Assembly (NCBI GenBank): GCA_964386635.1
Contig: CAYLRO010000034.1
Coordinates: forward strand, 1 to 28,369
Direction: 5' to 3'
Length of the DNA stretch: 28,369 nucleotides
DNA from: Sabulitectum sp964386635
GTDB lineage: Bacteria; Fermentibacterota; Fermentibacteria; Fermentibacterales; JCC-6
Shown piece after piece: positions 15,085 to 23,368 of the stretch. The notes beneath the pieces were generated by a model. The model ran no database searches and was not told where the DNA came from. It saw only the letters and a list, made by a program, of their open reading frames with translations. Position numbers and translations under genes: made by a program. Position 1 is the stretch's first letter; each line of letters begins with the position of its first letter.

Positions 15085-15836
15085 CCGAATTCCAGAGTAA
15101 TAGCGCCATCAGGATCTGCACCTTTCAATGTGCGGAGCATTCCCCTGACCACCTCTTCCATCATTCTCCCTGGAAAACCGCTGACCGGTACCTGTCTGCC
15201 ATTGCAGAGGAGAACTGTTTTTGAGCACCCTCCACAGGCAATGCATCTGTCCCCTGAAAGTCTTTTGTAAAGCTCAATTACCATTGCCGAAGCAACCGCC
15301 ATAACTTTTGCTGAAAATGTTCCCTCTTTCAAATCAGAGGTTTGATCCCCTACAACAGAAAGTCTGCCGCTTCTCACAGTCACTATTCCCTCAAGCCCGT
15401 CTAAGCCTGCAATGCCGGAACATGCGATTAACGGCCTCTCAGGAAATGCCGATGTCCATTCCTCTATAATGTCAGCTTTTGTCTCGCTGCAATCCACAGC
15501 TTCCACAAGAACATCACACCGGTTGAATACATCTCCAAGATTCGAAGATGTGAGTTTTTCATGAACTGCAGAAACTTCCATATCGGGGTTGATCCGAAGC
15601 AGATTCTCTTTCAAGGCTTCCACCTTGGGAATACTGATCTGATCAGAAAAAAAGAACTGACGGTTGAGATTTGAAAGCTCAACCTTATCAAAATCAGCTG
15701 CAACAATACTCCCTGCACCTGATCTTGCCAGAAGCATGGCAACATTGGAACCTATTCCCCCGGTACCGGCAATACCGATTTTTGCACCTGACAGAGTTTC
15801 AGTGAGTCCCGGCGGGCACTCTTTGAACAATTCCAT
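15069..15836 (-). CDS. ThiF/MoeB-family E1-like adenylyltransferase with Cys-rich C-terminal extension
   Basis: Enzymes of this type adenylate the C-terminal glycine of a small sulfur carrier (ThiS or MoaD). The 255-residue protein has the ATP loop GTGGIGSN (24-31), 'AADFDKVELSNLNRQ' (46-60) and 'VEAVDCSETKADI' (111-123), closest to the ThiF family-2 type. After about residue 195 comes an extra segment. It has C198-x2-C201-x2-C204 (CIACGGC), then C211, then 'CNGRQVPVSGFPGRMM' running to 'GMLRTLKGA'. From memory this tail resembles a short domain at the C terminus of some MobB-type Mo-cofactor proteins. That would suit a role in pterin cofactor sulfuration for the nearby AOR, but this is inference. 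ATG 15836 has a strong AGGAGGAG. It is 13 bp behind the sulfatase gene. No ThiS or MoaD gene is in the window. Confidence 0.82.
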   Translation of the reverse strand: MELFKECPPGLTETLSGAKIGIAGTGGIGSNVAMLLARSGAGSIVAADFDKVELSNLNRQFFFSDQISIPKVEALKENLLRINPDMEVSAVHEKLTSSNLGDVFNRCDVLVEAVDCSETKADIIEEWTSAFPERPLIACSGIAGLDGLEGIVTVRSGRLSVVGDQTSDLKEGTFSAKVMAVASAMVIELYKRLSGDRCIACGGCSKTVLLCNGRQVPVSGFPGRMMEEVVRGMLRTLKGADPDGAITLEFGQIRS

Positions 15837-15849
15837 TCCAGATCTCCTC

Positions 15850-17175
15850 CTAAATGTAGCCCAGATTCTGCAGGGCATCAAGGAATACATTCTCAACCAT
15901 AACAGCAGTGGGATTGAAAAGAGGGGGGGTTGCCAGATAGAAAGCCGCAGCTTCCCGTAGAGATTGATCTATGTCATCAACCAGCTCATGTTCCCCCGGG
16001 TCTGTTGAAAGATCGAACATGAAAGCAACGGTTCCCTGGTCAAACAGATGTACCTTCAGGTCTCCCCTTCTGGCAGTAACCACGTAATTTCCCTCCATAC
16101 TCATTCCAGCGGGAACGGCTCTTTCCCGGGGAATATTCCCTGAGAGAAGATCCACACCAAAGAGCCCGTCATCAATTGCAATACCGCAGTATTCCGCTAC
16201 AGAGGGAAAGATGTCAGCCTGTGTCACATTCAGGGAACAAACGGATCCCTGTTCAAATCCGTCTCCGCAGATGATGAGAGGAACATTCAGAAGCTCCTGA
16301 TAAAGAGAATGAGCATGCCCCATCTTGTTATGGTCCATAAACTCTTCACCATGGTCAGCAACAAGTATCACAAGAGCCTCATCTGTGATGTTTCTATCTC
16401 TCAATCCTGCAAGAAGCCTTCTTATCTCACTGTCGGTATATGCTATCTCCCCGTCGTAGAGAGCTTCCAGGTTGTACAGATCCTGTTCAGAAAGACCGAT
16501 AACTCCTCTGTTCACATTAACAACGGTTTCTCTCTGACCCCAGGAGGAGTCAAATTCCCCTTCATAGGCAGTATCCCGCCAGAGATCCGCAAAGGAATCC
16601 GGAGGGGTGTAGGTCAGGTGAGGATCGTAGAAATGAACACTCAAAAAGAGAGGTTCGCCGTTGTATTCTCCATCGATCCACTCCAGGGCATCATCAACTG
16701 TTTGCCTGGCATTTCTGTCGCTGCTGCTTCCAAGAGATGAGTAGCAGTCAAAATGATCATAGCCGCGGTGGAAACCAAAACTGGCATTCATGAATATCAC
16801 ATTGAAAAAAGCGGCAGTTGTGTAACCTGAACCATTCAACAGTTCCGCCATGGTCAGTATCCCCGGATCTATTCCATAATAGGAATCACCCCGCCTTCTG
16901 GCGTTGTGCTCTAAAGGCAGAAGCCCTGTGAAGATGGTTGCCATGGAAGGCAGGGTCCAGGGCTCTCCTGCCGTAACATTCACATACCTGGTGCCTGAAG
17001 TCGCCAGGCTGTCAATACAGGGAGTAGTATCCCTGAAGTAACCGTAGCAACCCACATGATCAGACCTGAGAGTATCAACAATTATCAGAATCACATTGGG
17101 CTTCCGTTCACTCCCGCAGGAAGCAGAAAGCACTGAAAGTACAAAGATGAAAAACAGAAAAATGTTTTTACTCAA
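15850..17175 (-). CDS. Sulfatase/alkaline-phosphatase-superfamily hydrolase, predicted lipoprotein
   Basis: This 441-residue envelope protein begins with a signal peptide ending SAS-C20; serine at -3 is off the usual lipobox, so lipidation is likely but not certain. The superfamily core shows 'NVILIIVDTLRSDHVGCYGY' with metal ligand Asp34, 'SVHFYDPHLTYTPP', and 'VADHGEEF' (about 273-280). At the nucleophile position there is Thr74 in 'EPWTLPSMATIFTG' instead of the Cys/Ser-x-P-x-R that formylglycine sulfatases need. It therefore is probably not a classic sulfatase and may be a phosphohydrolase or phospho-group transferase, as in LtaS/EptA-like enzymes. It overlaps the GT-C gene by 8 bp, suggesting a joint role in surface glycan or lipid modification. 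Confidence 0.85.
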   Translation of the reverse strand: MSKNIFLFFIFVLSVLSASCGSERKPNVILIIVDTLRSDHVGCYGYFRDTTPCIDSLATSGTRYVNVTAGEPWTLPSMATIFTGLLPLEHNARRRGDSYYGIDPGILTMAELLNGSGYTTAAFFNVIFMNASFGFHRGYDHFDCYSSLGSSSDRNARQTVDDALEWIDGEYNGEPLFLSVHFYDPHLTYTPPDSFADLWRDTAYEGEFDSSWGQRETVVNVNRGVIGLSEQDLYNLEALYDGEIAYTDSEIRRLLAGLRDRNITDEALVILVADHGEEFMDHNKMGHAHSLYQELLNVPLIICGDGFEQGSVCSLNVTQADIFPSVAEYCGIAIDDGLFGVDLLSGNIPRERAVPAGMSMEGNYVVTARRGDLKVHLFDQGTVAFMFDLSTDPGEHELVDDIDQSLREAAAFYLATPPLFNPTAVMVENVFLDALQNLGYI

Positions 17176-18721
17176 CTGATTCTCCTGTCTGCATGGAATT
17201 TAAATAGAAATTGAAATAGCTGTCTTCAAGTTCAACTGATTCAAGTGAGTAATTACTGTGAAAAACAGGATTGTTCCACATTTCATACTCACTGATACCG
17301 AACAGACTGGAGCCGAAATCTTCTTCAGTGGCAGGTTCATCTGTAAATCTTGATTGCATGAACAGAATTACATCGGGATGACGACTCAGTACATACAACC
17401 CGTCTCCTTTTTCATGTCCTGGAAGTCCCAGACCCATCTCTCCAACAGGCCTTGATGCAATCACCCGGTCGCACAGCCCGTGCATATCAATGCATGGAAG
17501 ATTTGATTCAAAAGGAACAACTCCAGCGTTGCCGGTGGCGATAAGTGTTCCAGCGGGAAACTCATCTCCCAGCCATCTTCCAGCAGCAATGTGAACTGGA
17601 AGCACTGATTCTCTCCAACGGGCAAATTCCCTGACCCTCTCTCCCAGAAGAAATGACTGAGCAGCAACCACAAACAAAATCAGAAAAGAAAGAAGAATAA
17701 CCGATCTTTTTTTACATCTGCTTACAAAGAATGAAAAAACACTTCCTGCAAGAACGGCAAACAGCGCAGACGGCAGTACAAAGAATCTGTGGGTGGGTTT
17801 GAAGTCCCCTCCCACATAAACCACATAAACCAGATATGAGATGAGAAAAAGAGAGATAACAGCCGCATAGAACCGTCTGTTATCCCTGCAGGTTCGTATA
17901 AGAACTGCCGCACCGGTCACACCGGAAATCACAAGAAGTAATGAGTCAAATGTGAACTTCCTGAGATAGCTGAACCCCCTGCTTAAGGCAGAAATGCCTC
18001 CTCCAACCTTTGCATGAAAGGTGTTGGGGACAATATCTCCGTAGTAGAACCATCTGAATGAGGTGTGTGCAATGGCAGACAGGCCGAATACAATCCACCT
18101 GGACTTCATCTGTCTGGAAATCTCCATAGTTCTTCCATGTAATTTCAACCGCATCAGGTCAATTATCAGCAGGAAGAACCCGACAGCAAGACCCTCAGGC
18201 CTTGTTAAAGCCGCCAGCGCCAGAAAAATACCTGACCCCAGCCCGGAACGATCAGGCTCTGCGTACTCCAGAAAGTACCTTGCAAATCCACTGAGAACAA
18301 GAGCTGTAAAAAGAAGAGTCTCAAGCCCCATGGCTGCCTCTGCCATAGCAAAAGGAAGAGAAACAAAAAGAAACGCTGCAGCTGCGGAAGCTTTCCTGCT
18401 GCGGGATATCTGACCTGCAAGTCGGCTCACTGAAAATGCAGCGAAAAGAGCTGAAAGAACCCCGATTATCCTGGTAAAGAGAATGGGATCAATTCCAGCA
18501 GCAAATGGAACAGTTGAAAGAATGATCCAGAGAAAATTGGTGTAACCCTCCACATGCTCACCCGGGTTGAATACAGGGCCATGGCCCTCTGCAATGTTCC
18601 TGGAGTATCTGAGACCGATATAACTGTCATCCTGCAGACACAACCCGAACGAAAGAACATGCAGAATTCCCAGGAAAAGAACTGCTGCAAATACCAGATA
18701 CTCAATCTGTTTTGTTTTCAT
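17168..18721 (-). CDS. GT-C fold membrane glycosyltransferase
   Basis: This is a 517-residue polytopic membrane protein with about ten or more hydrophobic segments. The first extracytoplasmic loop carries the GT-C acidic motif 'LQDDSYIGLRYSRNIAEG', followed by 'GPVFNPGEHVEGYTNFLW'. That signature occurs in polyprenyl-phosphate-sugar-dependent transferases related to mycobacterial arabinofuranosyltransferases and ArnT/PMT enzymes. The C-terminal part is a soluble extracytoplasmic region with 'CIDMHGLCDRVIASRP'. Donor and acceptor are unknown. I chose ATG 18721 (CCGGAG upstream) over an in-frame TTG at 18772 that lies at the base of the terminator hairpin. It is the first gene of the group GT-C, sulfatase-like, ThiF-like. 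Confidence 0.83.
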   Translation of the reverse strand: MKTKQIEYLVFAAVLFLGILHVLSFGLCLQDDSYIGLRYSRNIAEGHGPVFNPGEHVEGYTNFLWIILSTVPFAAGIDPILFTRIIGVLSALFAAFSVSRLAGQISRSRKASAAAAFLFVSLPFAMAEAAMGLETLLFTALVLSGFARYFLEYAEPDRSGLGSGIFLALAALTRPEGLAVGFFLLIIDLMRLKLHGRTMEISRQMKSRWIVFGLSAIAHTSFRWFYYGDIVPNTFHAKVGGGISALSRGFSYLRKFTFDSLLLVISGVTGAAVLIRTCRDNRRFYAAVISLFLISYLVYVVYVGGDFKPTHRFFVLPSALFAVLAGSVFSFFVSRCKKRSVILLSFLILFVVAAQSFLLGERVREFARWRESVLPVHIAAGRWLGDEFPAGTLIATGNAGVVPFESNLPCIDMHGLCDRVIASRPVGEMGLGLPGHEKGDGLYVLSRHPDVILFMQSRFTDEPATEEDFGSSLFGISEYEMWNNPVFHSNYSLESVELEDSYFNFYLNSMQTGESVE

Positions 18722-18770
18722 CTGCTCCGGTTTCCAGACAGCGGGTGATACAGAATGGAACTCAATATAC

Positions 18771-18799
18771 AAAGCGGCAGCTCCCGGTGGAACTGCCGC
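18771..18799 (-). terminator. Hairpin after the AOR gene (probable weak intrinsic terminator)
   Basis: GCGGCAG (18774-18780) and CTGCCGC (18793-18799) form a perfect 7-bp GC-rich stem with a 12-nt loop. Read on the minus strand, it begins 18 bp after the AOR stop and is followed by TTTGTATATT, an interrupted U tract. It would end or attenuate transcription before the GT-C gene. Confidence 0.5.
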
Positions 18800-18817
18800 C
18801 TGTATTATCCCATGCTT

Positions 18818-20983
18818 CTAGGCTTTGCCTGCGATCCTGGCGTTCACCACGTCGAGAACCTCAGGAAGGTCCATGCCTATTTCCTTGAGATGCTCAGGTG
18901 TGGGACAGCCGTCCATGGTCCAGCCTCGGCGTTTGAAAACAGCGTCAACCAGGGATTCGTACTGTTTCATACGGTATTCCCTTGTGATCTTTACCTTTTC
19001 AGCCGTGGATTTTCCTGCAGGGTCGATACCGATCTTTTCCTTCATCTGAGTATCGTAACGCTCTTGTCTTGACTCATACTCATCTTCCAGAACAGGTCCC
19101 ATTGCCCGATATGGAGGATAATCATCCTTGCGATGACCATAACCCTGACGGATATTAAATGTCCTCTGGAAGTTGTAAACCCTTTCGCTCTGGCTTATCA
19201 GCTGATCCCAGGTCATGGGCTCGCCTGTTATTGCGGTATAGATCTGGAAGTAGTTCTTCACATGGTCGGGAACCTTGTTGGCTTCCTCCCACTTGGCGTT
19301 GTCTGCAGGTTCCACGTCGTTCCACGGAAGTTTGCAGAGACCCTGCAGCCCGAACCAGGTTCTGAACATGGGGAAGTAGTGAAGGGCATCAGCCTTTTTC
19401 TCGAAGGTTGGAATCTGGTTGTTAACCATGTCCATGAAGATAAGCCATGCCTCATCGTGCTGAGGACCCTTGTTGGTAAGGTAGAAACCGCCCTGCTGGG
19501 CAAGGGACTCCCTTGAGACATATTCGGACTGTTCAAGCCCTTTACCGTGAAGAGCAATATCCTTCAGGAAATTGTAATCTGCGCCATACTCTTTTGCGAA
19601 ATACTCCGAAAGAAACTTAACGCCTTTTCCTGCAAGAATACCGAAGGGTTTTCCATCTGCCATTTCATGGAGTACCTGAGCAGCACCCTTCCAGTTTCCC
19701 CATTCAAGATTGATACCGTTTGTTCTTTCAGCATTCAGTATTCCATGCTCCCAGCATTCCATAAGGAAACCGGTCATTGTACCAAAACTGATGGTATCAA
19801 TACCATAGGTGTCGCAGTAGAAGTTCAGTTCAACAATACCCAGGGGATCATAATTGTACAGGTTGGATCCCACACCGGCAGCTGTTTCGTATTCAGGTCC
19901 GTCAACACAGACCCTGGTACCCTTGTATGGCCCGGTCTGAAGCTGATAGTGGTCAACAGCATGGGCACAGGCCATTGTGCATCCATACCAGCAACCGTCA
20001 GGCAGATTCTGACTGAAAAGCTTTTCCCACACCCAGCTTGCTATACCGTCTATTTTAGGGTCTTTGCCGTACTTGTGATTCTTGGTGGGCAGAAGGTCAT
20101 AGTCGTCCATTATCTCCATGAGATGGGCAGTTCCCTGCCTGCGCATTTTACACTGCTGATCGTCATTCACGATGATCTCGCGGTGCAGTTTCAATCCTAT
20201 TCGCTGCACTTCCGCAGGATCCGCTGCATTGTTCAGGTTCTGTGATACACCTGAGAAGTGGCAGACAAGAGCTGTTATCTTTTTGTCACGCAAAACAGTA
20301 CCAATGCCGCCTCTGCCGGCCTGTTTCACTCTGATTCCCTGGCGGCGTTTGTCGTATAGACTGAAGTTGAGAACTCCCATGTGTGCATGATCTGCACCTC
20401 TGCCTGCGCTTACAACAGAAACAGCCTGAAGATCATTTTCATCCCTGGCAAATGCATGGGTCAGCTCTTCAGCCATGAGATGGGTATCCATGTGCAGCCC
20501 CTCAGGAGCTTCGAAGAACTGTACTTTGCCGGTGTTGGAATCGATGAAAACGATTGTTTCCACATCAGCCTTGCCCTGAATTTCCATTGCATCCCAGCCA
20601 CCGAACTTGAGATAGGGTCCGAAGAATCCACCCACATTGGAGTCGATGGGTATGTTTGTCATGGGAGAAAGGCTTACAACCAGACTCTTCCCTGAACCGG
20701 GGTAGTTTGTGTTTCCCCCGATGGGGCCGATACCGATGATGATCTCGTTCTCAGGATCATTCCATCGTGTAGAAGGTTTTGTTGATTCCCAGAGAAGCTT
20801 CAGACCAAAACCTTTACCACCGGTGAATCGTTTCTTCATGTCTTCAGAAACAGATTTTTTCCTGGCCACTCGTGAACCCACGTCAACATGCAGGGTACGC
20901 ATTGCATAACCCTTATCGATAACTACAGGATCAAAGCTGTATTCCTTCAGGAGCTTCAGGTCTTCCAATTTAACTGAGCTCAT
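18818..20983 (-). CDS. Tungsten/molybdenum-type aldehyde:ferredoxin oxidoreductase
   Basis: Enzymes of the AOR family oxidise aldehydes to acids, or run in reverse, with a bis-pterin tungsten centre and a [4Fe-4S] cluster, exchanging electrons with ferredoxin. The protein has 721 residues, longer than the roughly 600 of archaeal AOR. Family segments include 'GPIGGNTNYPGSGKS' (86-100), 'KFGGWDAMEIQGKA' (126-139), 'AGRGGIGTVLRDKKI' (222-236) and 'YCDTYGIDTISFGT'. Cluster ligands should be Cys331, Cys335, Cys339 and Cys550 ('LCKLPWND'). The C-x3-C-x3-C spacing differs from the C-x2-C-x3-C of Pyrococcus AOR and may be typical of this longer clade. ATG 20983 has AAGGAGGT upstream and overlaps the ferredoxin stop by ATGA. 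The physiological aldehyde is unknown. Confidence 0.93.
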   Translation of the reverse strand: MSSVKLEDLKLLKEYSFDPVVIDKGYAMRTLHVDVGSRVARKKSVSEDMKKRFTGGKGFGLKLLWESTKPSTRWNDPENEIIIGIGPIGGNTNYPGSGKSLVVSLSPMTNIPIDSNVGGFFGPYLKFGGWDAMEIQGKADVETIVFIDSNTGKVQFFEAPEGLHMDTHLMAEELTHAFARDENDLQAVSVVSAGRGADHAHMGVLNFSLYDKRRQGIRVKQAGRGGIGTVLRDKKITALVCHFSGVSQNLNNAADPAEVQRIGLKLHREIIVNDDQQCKMRRQGTAHLMEIMDDYDLLPTKNHKYGKDPKIDGIASWVWEKLFSQNLPDGCWYGCTMACAHAVDHYQLQTGPYKGTRVCVDGPEYETAAGVGSNLYNYDPLGIVELNFYCDTYGIDTISFGTMTGFLMECWEHGILNAERTNGINLEWGNWKGAAQVLHEMADGKPFGILAGKGVKFLSEYFAKEYGADYNFLKDIALHGKGLEQSEYVSRESLAQQGGFYLTNKGPQHDEAWLIFMDMVNNQIPTFEKKADALHYFPMFRTWFGLQGLCKLPWNDVEPADNAKWEEANKVPDHVKNYFQIYTAITGEPMTWDQLISQSERVYNFQRTFNIRQGYGHRKDDYPPYRAMGPVLEDEYESRQERYDTQMKEKIGIDPAGKSTAEKVKITREYRMKQYESLVDAVFKRRGWTMDGCPTPEHLKEIGMDLPEVLDVVNARIAGKA

Positions 20984-21441
20984 GATGATACCTCCTTCTT
21001 TCTTACGGCCTCAGCAAGCTCGAAGGGCCGACGGGAGGCTGGACTTTCTTCTTTTTCACAGATTTCAAGTGCATCTGCAGGACATGTCTTTACACAGGCT
21101 CCGCATGCTATGCACTTAAACGGATTAGGGTCACCGGGATAGTAATGCATGGCACCGATTGGACAAACTGCGACACATGCCAGGCATCCTACACAAAGCT
21201 TCTTGTTTATCATGACAACGCCTTTGGCGTTCACAGTAATGGCCTGTGTAGGGCATTCTGCAACGCACTTGCGGCATTCCTGATCACATGCAACAATATG
21301 GAATTTCCCAGGGACCAGGGGCAGTATACGTATCCGTGACTTTGCCGGATTGTCTTCTTTGAAATACAATTTTGAGCATGTTGCCATGCAGTTACCGCAT
21401 CCAATACACTTGTCTTCATGCAATTTAAGATATTTGATCAC
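20980..21441 (-). CDS. Polyferredoxin, electron-transfer subunit of the AOR (four [4Fe-4S] motifs)
   Basis: This 153-residue iron-sulfur protein probably passes electrons between the AOR and a partner. Four cysteine motifs are visible in order: CIGCGNCMATC, CDQECRKCVAECP, CVGCLACVAVCP and CIACGACVKTCP. That gives sixteen cysteines, enough for four [4Fe-4S] clusters, as in AorA/HycB-type subunits. The frame is open upstream to an ATG at 21552. The GTG at 21441 has a perfect AAGGAGG 9 nt before it and gives an N terminus (IKYLKLHEDKCIGCG) right at the first cluster, so I use it. The upstream extension is basic and unlike a ferredoxin. The 4-bp overlap with the AOR gene implies a stoichiometric complex. 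Confidence 0.92.
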   Translation of the reverse strand: MIKYLKLHEDKCIGCGNCMATCSKLYFKEDNPAKSRIRILPLVPGKFHIVACDQECRKCVAECPTQAITVNAKGVVMINKKLCVGCLACVAVCPIGAMHYYPGDPNPFKCIACGACVKTCPADALEICEKEESPASRRPFELAEAVRKKEVSS

Positions 21442-21683
21442 AGAATTTGACCTCCTTCTCAGTGACACGTCGATATTCGCGGATAAGTAGAAGCGACCCG
21501 CCCAAGTAGTAGAATTATACCTGCGGAACAGCCTTTTCGCAATTGGATTCATCTCCTGTATAAAGGGCCGTATAAAGCCGTTTGTGGCTTCCCTTCAGGT
21601 TTTGGATTTTCAGACTCTATGGCGACAAATGACTTCATTAATCATATTGAAGACTTATTACGAACAATAGCAAGGGACCAAAA
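21442..21683. other. Divergent intergenic region (ferredoxin/AOR versus SGNH gene)
   Basis: This 242-bp A/T-rich gap must hold promoters for both directions. It contains an imperfect palindrome, TTCATTA-ATCA-TATTGAA (21634-21651, one mismatch per arm). On the minus strand this overlaps a TATGAT -10-like hexamer (21641-21646), with TTGTTC 15 bp upstream of that hexamer, a suboptimal spacing. A nested inverted repeat around AAGCC/GGCTT lies at 21575-21590. None is strong enough for a firm call, and I recognise no Mo/W-cofactor riboswitch. Confidence 0.3.
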
Positions 21684-23048
21684 TTGACAGAAAACAGACT
21701 AAGCGACAGCACTGTTAAATTTCTAAGATGGACCTCCGTTATCTGCGGTTGCCTGCTTCTGCTTGCGGCAATTCTTGCCAACACTTCCGGAATGAGCATG
21801 AGCAGCGGAATCAGCAGAAACCAGATAGGTTTTGTTACCGCAGGTTTGCTGTTGATATTCGCTGGAAGTGCCGGAAGGAAATTCCCTCGAATCTATAAAG
21901 GGACCGGAGTACTTATTCTAAACATCATTGTGGCTGTACTTATCCTGGAGATCATCTCTATTATAACGGTGAAGGTCATCTGCCACCGGGAATTCTCTAT
22001 CAGACAGAGAAAGATCGAAGAAGGACATCTTGAAGAGGTTGAAAGAATGACCATGGAGGGGCTTTATGCGCCCTTTGTGGTCTGGCGTTCCAATCCAGCC
22101 ATGAATTCTGACTCTGTCACTGTTGATGAATCAGGTTATCGCAACACTCCCGGCAATCCGGAAGAAACGGAAGCTTCCACGGTGATGCTGCTGGGAGGAT
22201 CCTCCATGTGGGGAACCGGAGTTGCTGACAGACAGACAATTGCAGCACACCTTCAACAGATGTTCCACGACAGAACCCCGAACCGGGTCAGAGTGGTAAA
22301 CCTGGGTCAGACAGCTTTCTGCACAACCCAGGAACTTATAGAACTGATACTGCAGCTGAGAGAAGGCAATGTACCTGATGTTGTAGTTTTTTACGACGGA
22401 TTCAACGATGTATGGGGAGCTTACGAGGCTGGAAGAGCCGGTACCCATCACAGCGAGCAGGCAATAGCAGGAACCCTTAACGGCACTTCCCGGGAGGAGG
22501 GAGTAGAGAATATTGCCCTGAGTCTTCTCGGATACACCAACACCTGGCTGATGATATCAACCCTCAGGGACAGGTATGCACCTGAGGTTATGCACTACTC
22601 TCTTCTTGAAACCTACAAAACCATGGGAGTGAGTTCTGACTCGCTGGCACATGATGTACTGGATGTTTACCTGTCCAACATGGAGATCGTTCATGCACTG
22701 TCTGTAGAGTATGGCTTCACATACATTTTCGTGGTTCAACCTTCCCTGTGGCATTGCGGTAAAACAGCTACGGAGTATGAGCAGGAAGTTCTTGCCGGTA
22801 GTAATACATTCTTCCTTGCCGGTGCAGATCCGGCATTCAGTGAACTGTTCGGGAAAACCTATAACCTTTTCTGCGAAGCCGCAGAGTCCAGGGAAGACTT
22901 TATCTCATACGCTAACATATTTGACCGGATCGAGGAAACTGTTTTTACCGATTACTCAGGAGCCCATGTTACCGGCTGGGCAAATGAGCTGATTGCAGAA
23001 AGTCTGTTTACAGAAATAGACAGAATTGCTCCTGCTCTGATCAGATAA
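21684..23048 (+). CDS. Membrane-anchored SGNH-hydrolase-like protein
   Basis: This 454-residue protein has three N-terminal membrane helices (about residues 15-35, 48-63 and 74-99) and a C-terminal domain that should face the periplasm. The domain has the SGNH/GDSL blocks: 'VMLLGGSSMWGTGV' with the candidate nucleophile serine in GGSS (171-174), 'VVNLGQTAF' (block II glycine), 'VVFYDGFNDVWG' (block III asparagine), and 'DYSGAHVTGWANELIAE' (Asp-x3-His dyad). Such proteins are esterases or acyl/acetyl transferases acting on envelope glycans; the substrate is not predictable. It starts with TTG preceded by AAGGGA; no ATG lies close to the N terminus. It converges on the DUF2164 gene with a 4-bp gap. 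Confidence 0.78.
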   Translation: MTENRLSDSTVKFLRWTSVICGCLLLLAAILANTSGMSMSSGISRNQIGFVTAGLLLIFAGSAGRKFPRIYKGTGVLILNIIVAVLILEIISIITVKVICHREFSIRQRKIEEGHLEEVERMTMEGLYAPFVVWRSNPAMNSDSVTVDESGYRNTPGNPEETEASTVMLLGGSSMWGTGVADRQTIAAHLQQMFHDRTPNRVRVVNLGQTAFCTTQELIELILQLREGNVPDVVVFYDGFNDVWGAYEAGRAGTHHSEQAIAGTLNGTSREEGVENIALSLLGYTNTWLMISTLRDRYAPEVMHYSLLETYKTMGVSSDSLAHDVLDVYLSNMEIVHALSVEYGFTYIFVVQPSLWHCGKTATEYEQEVLAGSNTFFLAGADPAFSELFGKTYNLFCEAAESREDFISYANIFDRIEETVFTDYSGAHVTGWANELIAESLFTEIDRIAPALIR

Positions 23049-23052
23049 AAGC

Positions 23053-23307
23053 TCAGCGCGGTGCACTCCCGGACTTGAACAATGAATCCTCCATCTCCTG
23101 CAGGCTCTCCGTCAGGTAGGCACGGGCATCAAGCAGTGCTTCATTATAGACAGTTGGAAATATCTTCTCCACCATGAAATCCACAAGCATTTCTGCTCTG
23201 AATTGAGACAACTCGCTTTCAAACTTCTCCTGAAAGAACTCTCCTGTCTCCCTTGCTATCTTCTTTCGGGCCTCTTCAGTAATCGCTTCTGTAGCTTTTC
23301 TCTTCAT
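23053..23307 (-). CDS. DUF2164-like small protein
   Basis: This 84-residue protein is charged and mostly alpha-helical, with no membrane segment or signal peptide. The stretch 'EFFQEKFESELSQFRAEM' followed by 'LVDFMVEKIFPTVYNEALLDA' follows the DUF2164 pattern (Y/F-F-x-E-E ... L-L-D-F ... G-P-x-x-Y-N-x-A-x-x-D-A). No function is established for the family. AAAGGA precedes the ATG at a normal distance. It is transcribed divergently from the first beta-propeller lipoprotein across a 61-bp gap. Confidence 0.7.
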   Translation of the reverse strand: MKRKATEAITEEARKKIARETGEFFQEKFESELSQFRAEMLVDFMVEKIFPTVYNEALLDARAYLTESLQEMEDSLFKSGSAPR

Positions 23308-23368
23308 TGACAGGTCCTTTCACTGAGAAGTGTTGGAAAATAATATTACATGGGAGAAGGGAATCAAA

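Noticed and set aside
21575..21595. Riboswitch-like hairpin upstream of the ferredoxin/AOR genes
   Set aside because: Only short AAGCC/GGCTT and AAGGG/CCCTT arms were found. It does not resemble a known Mo/W-cofactor aptamer, and it lies too far from the ribosome-binding site to call.
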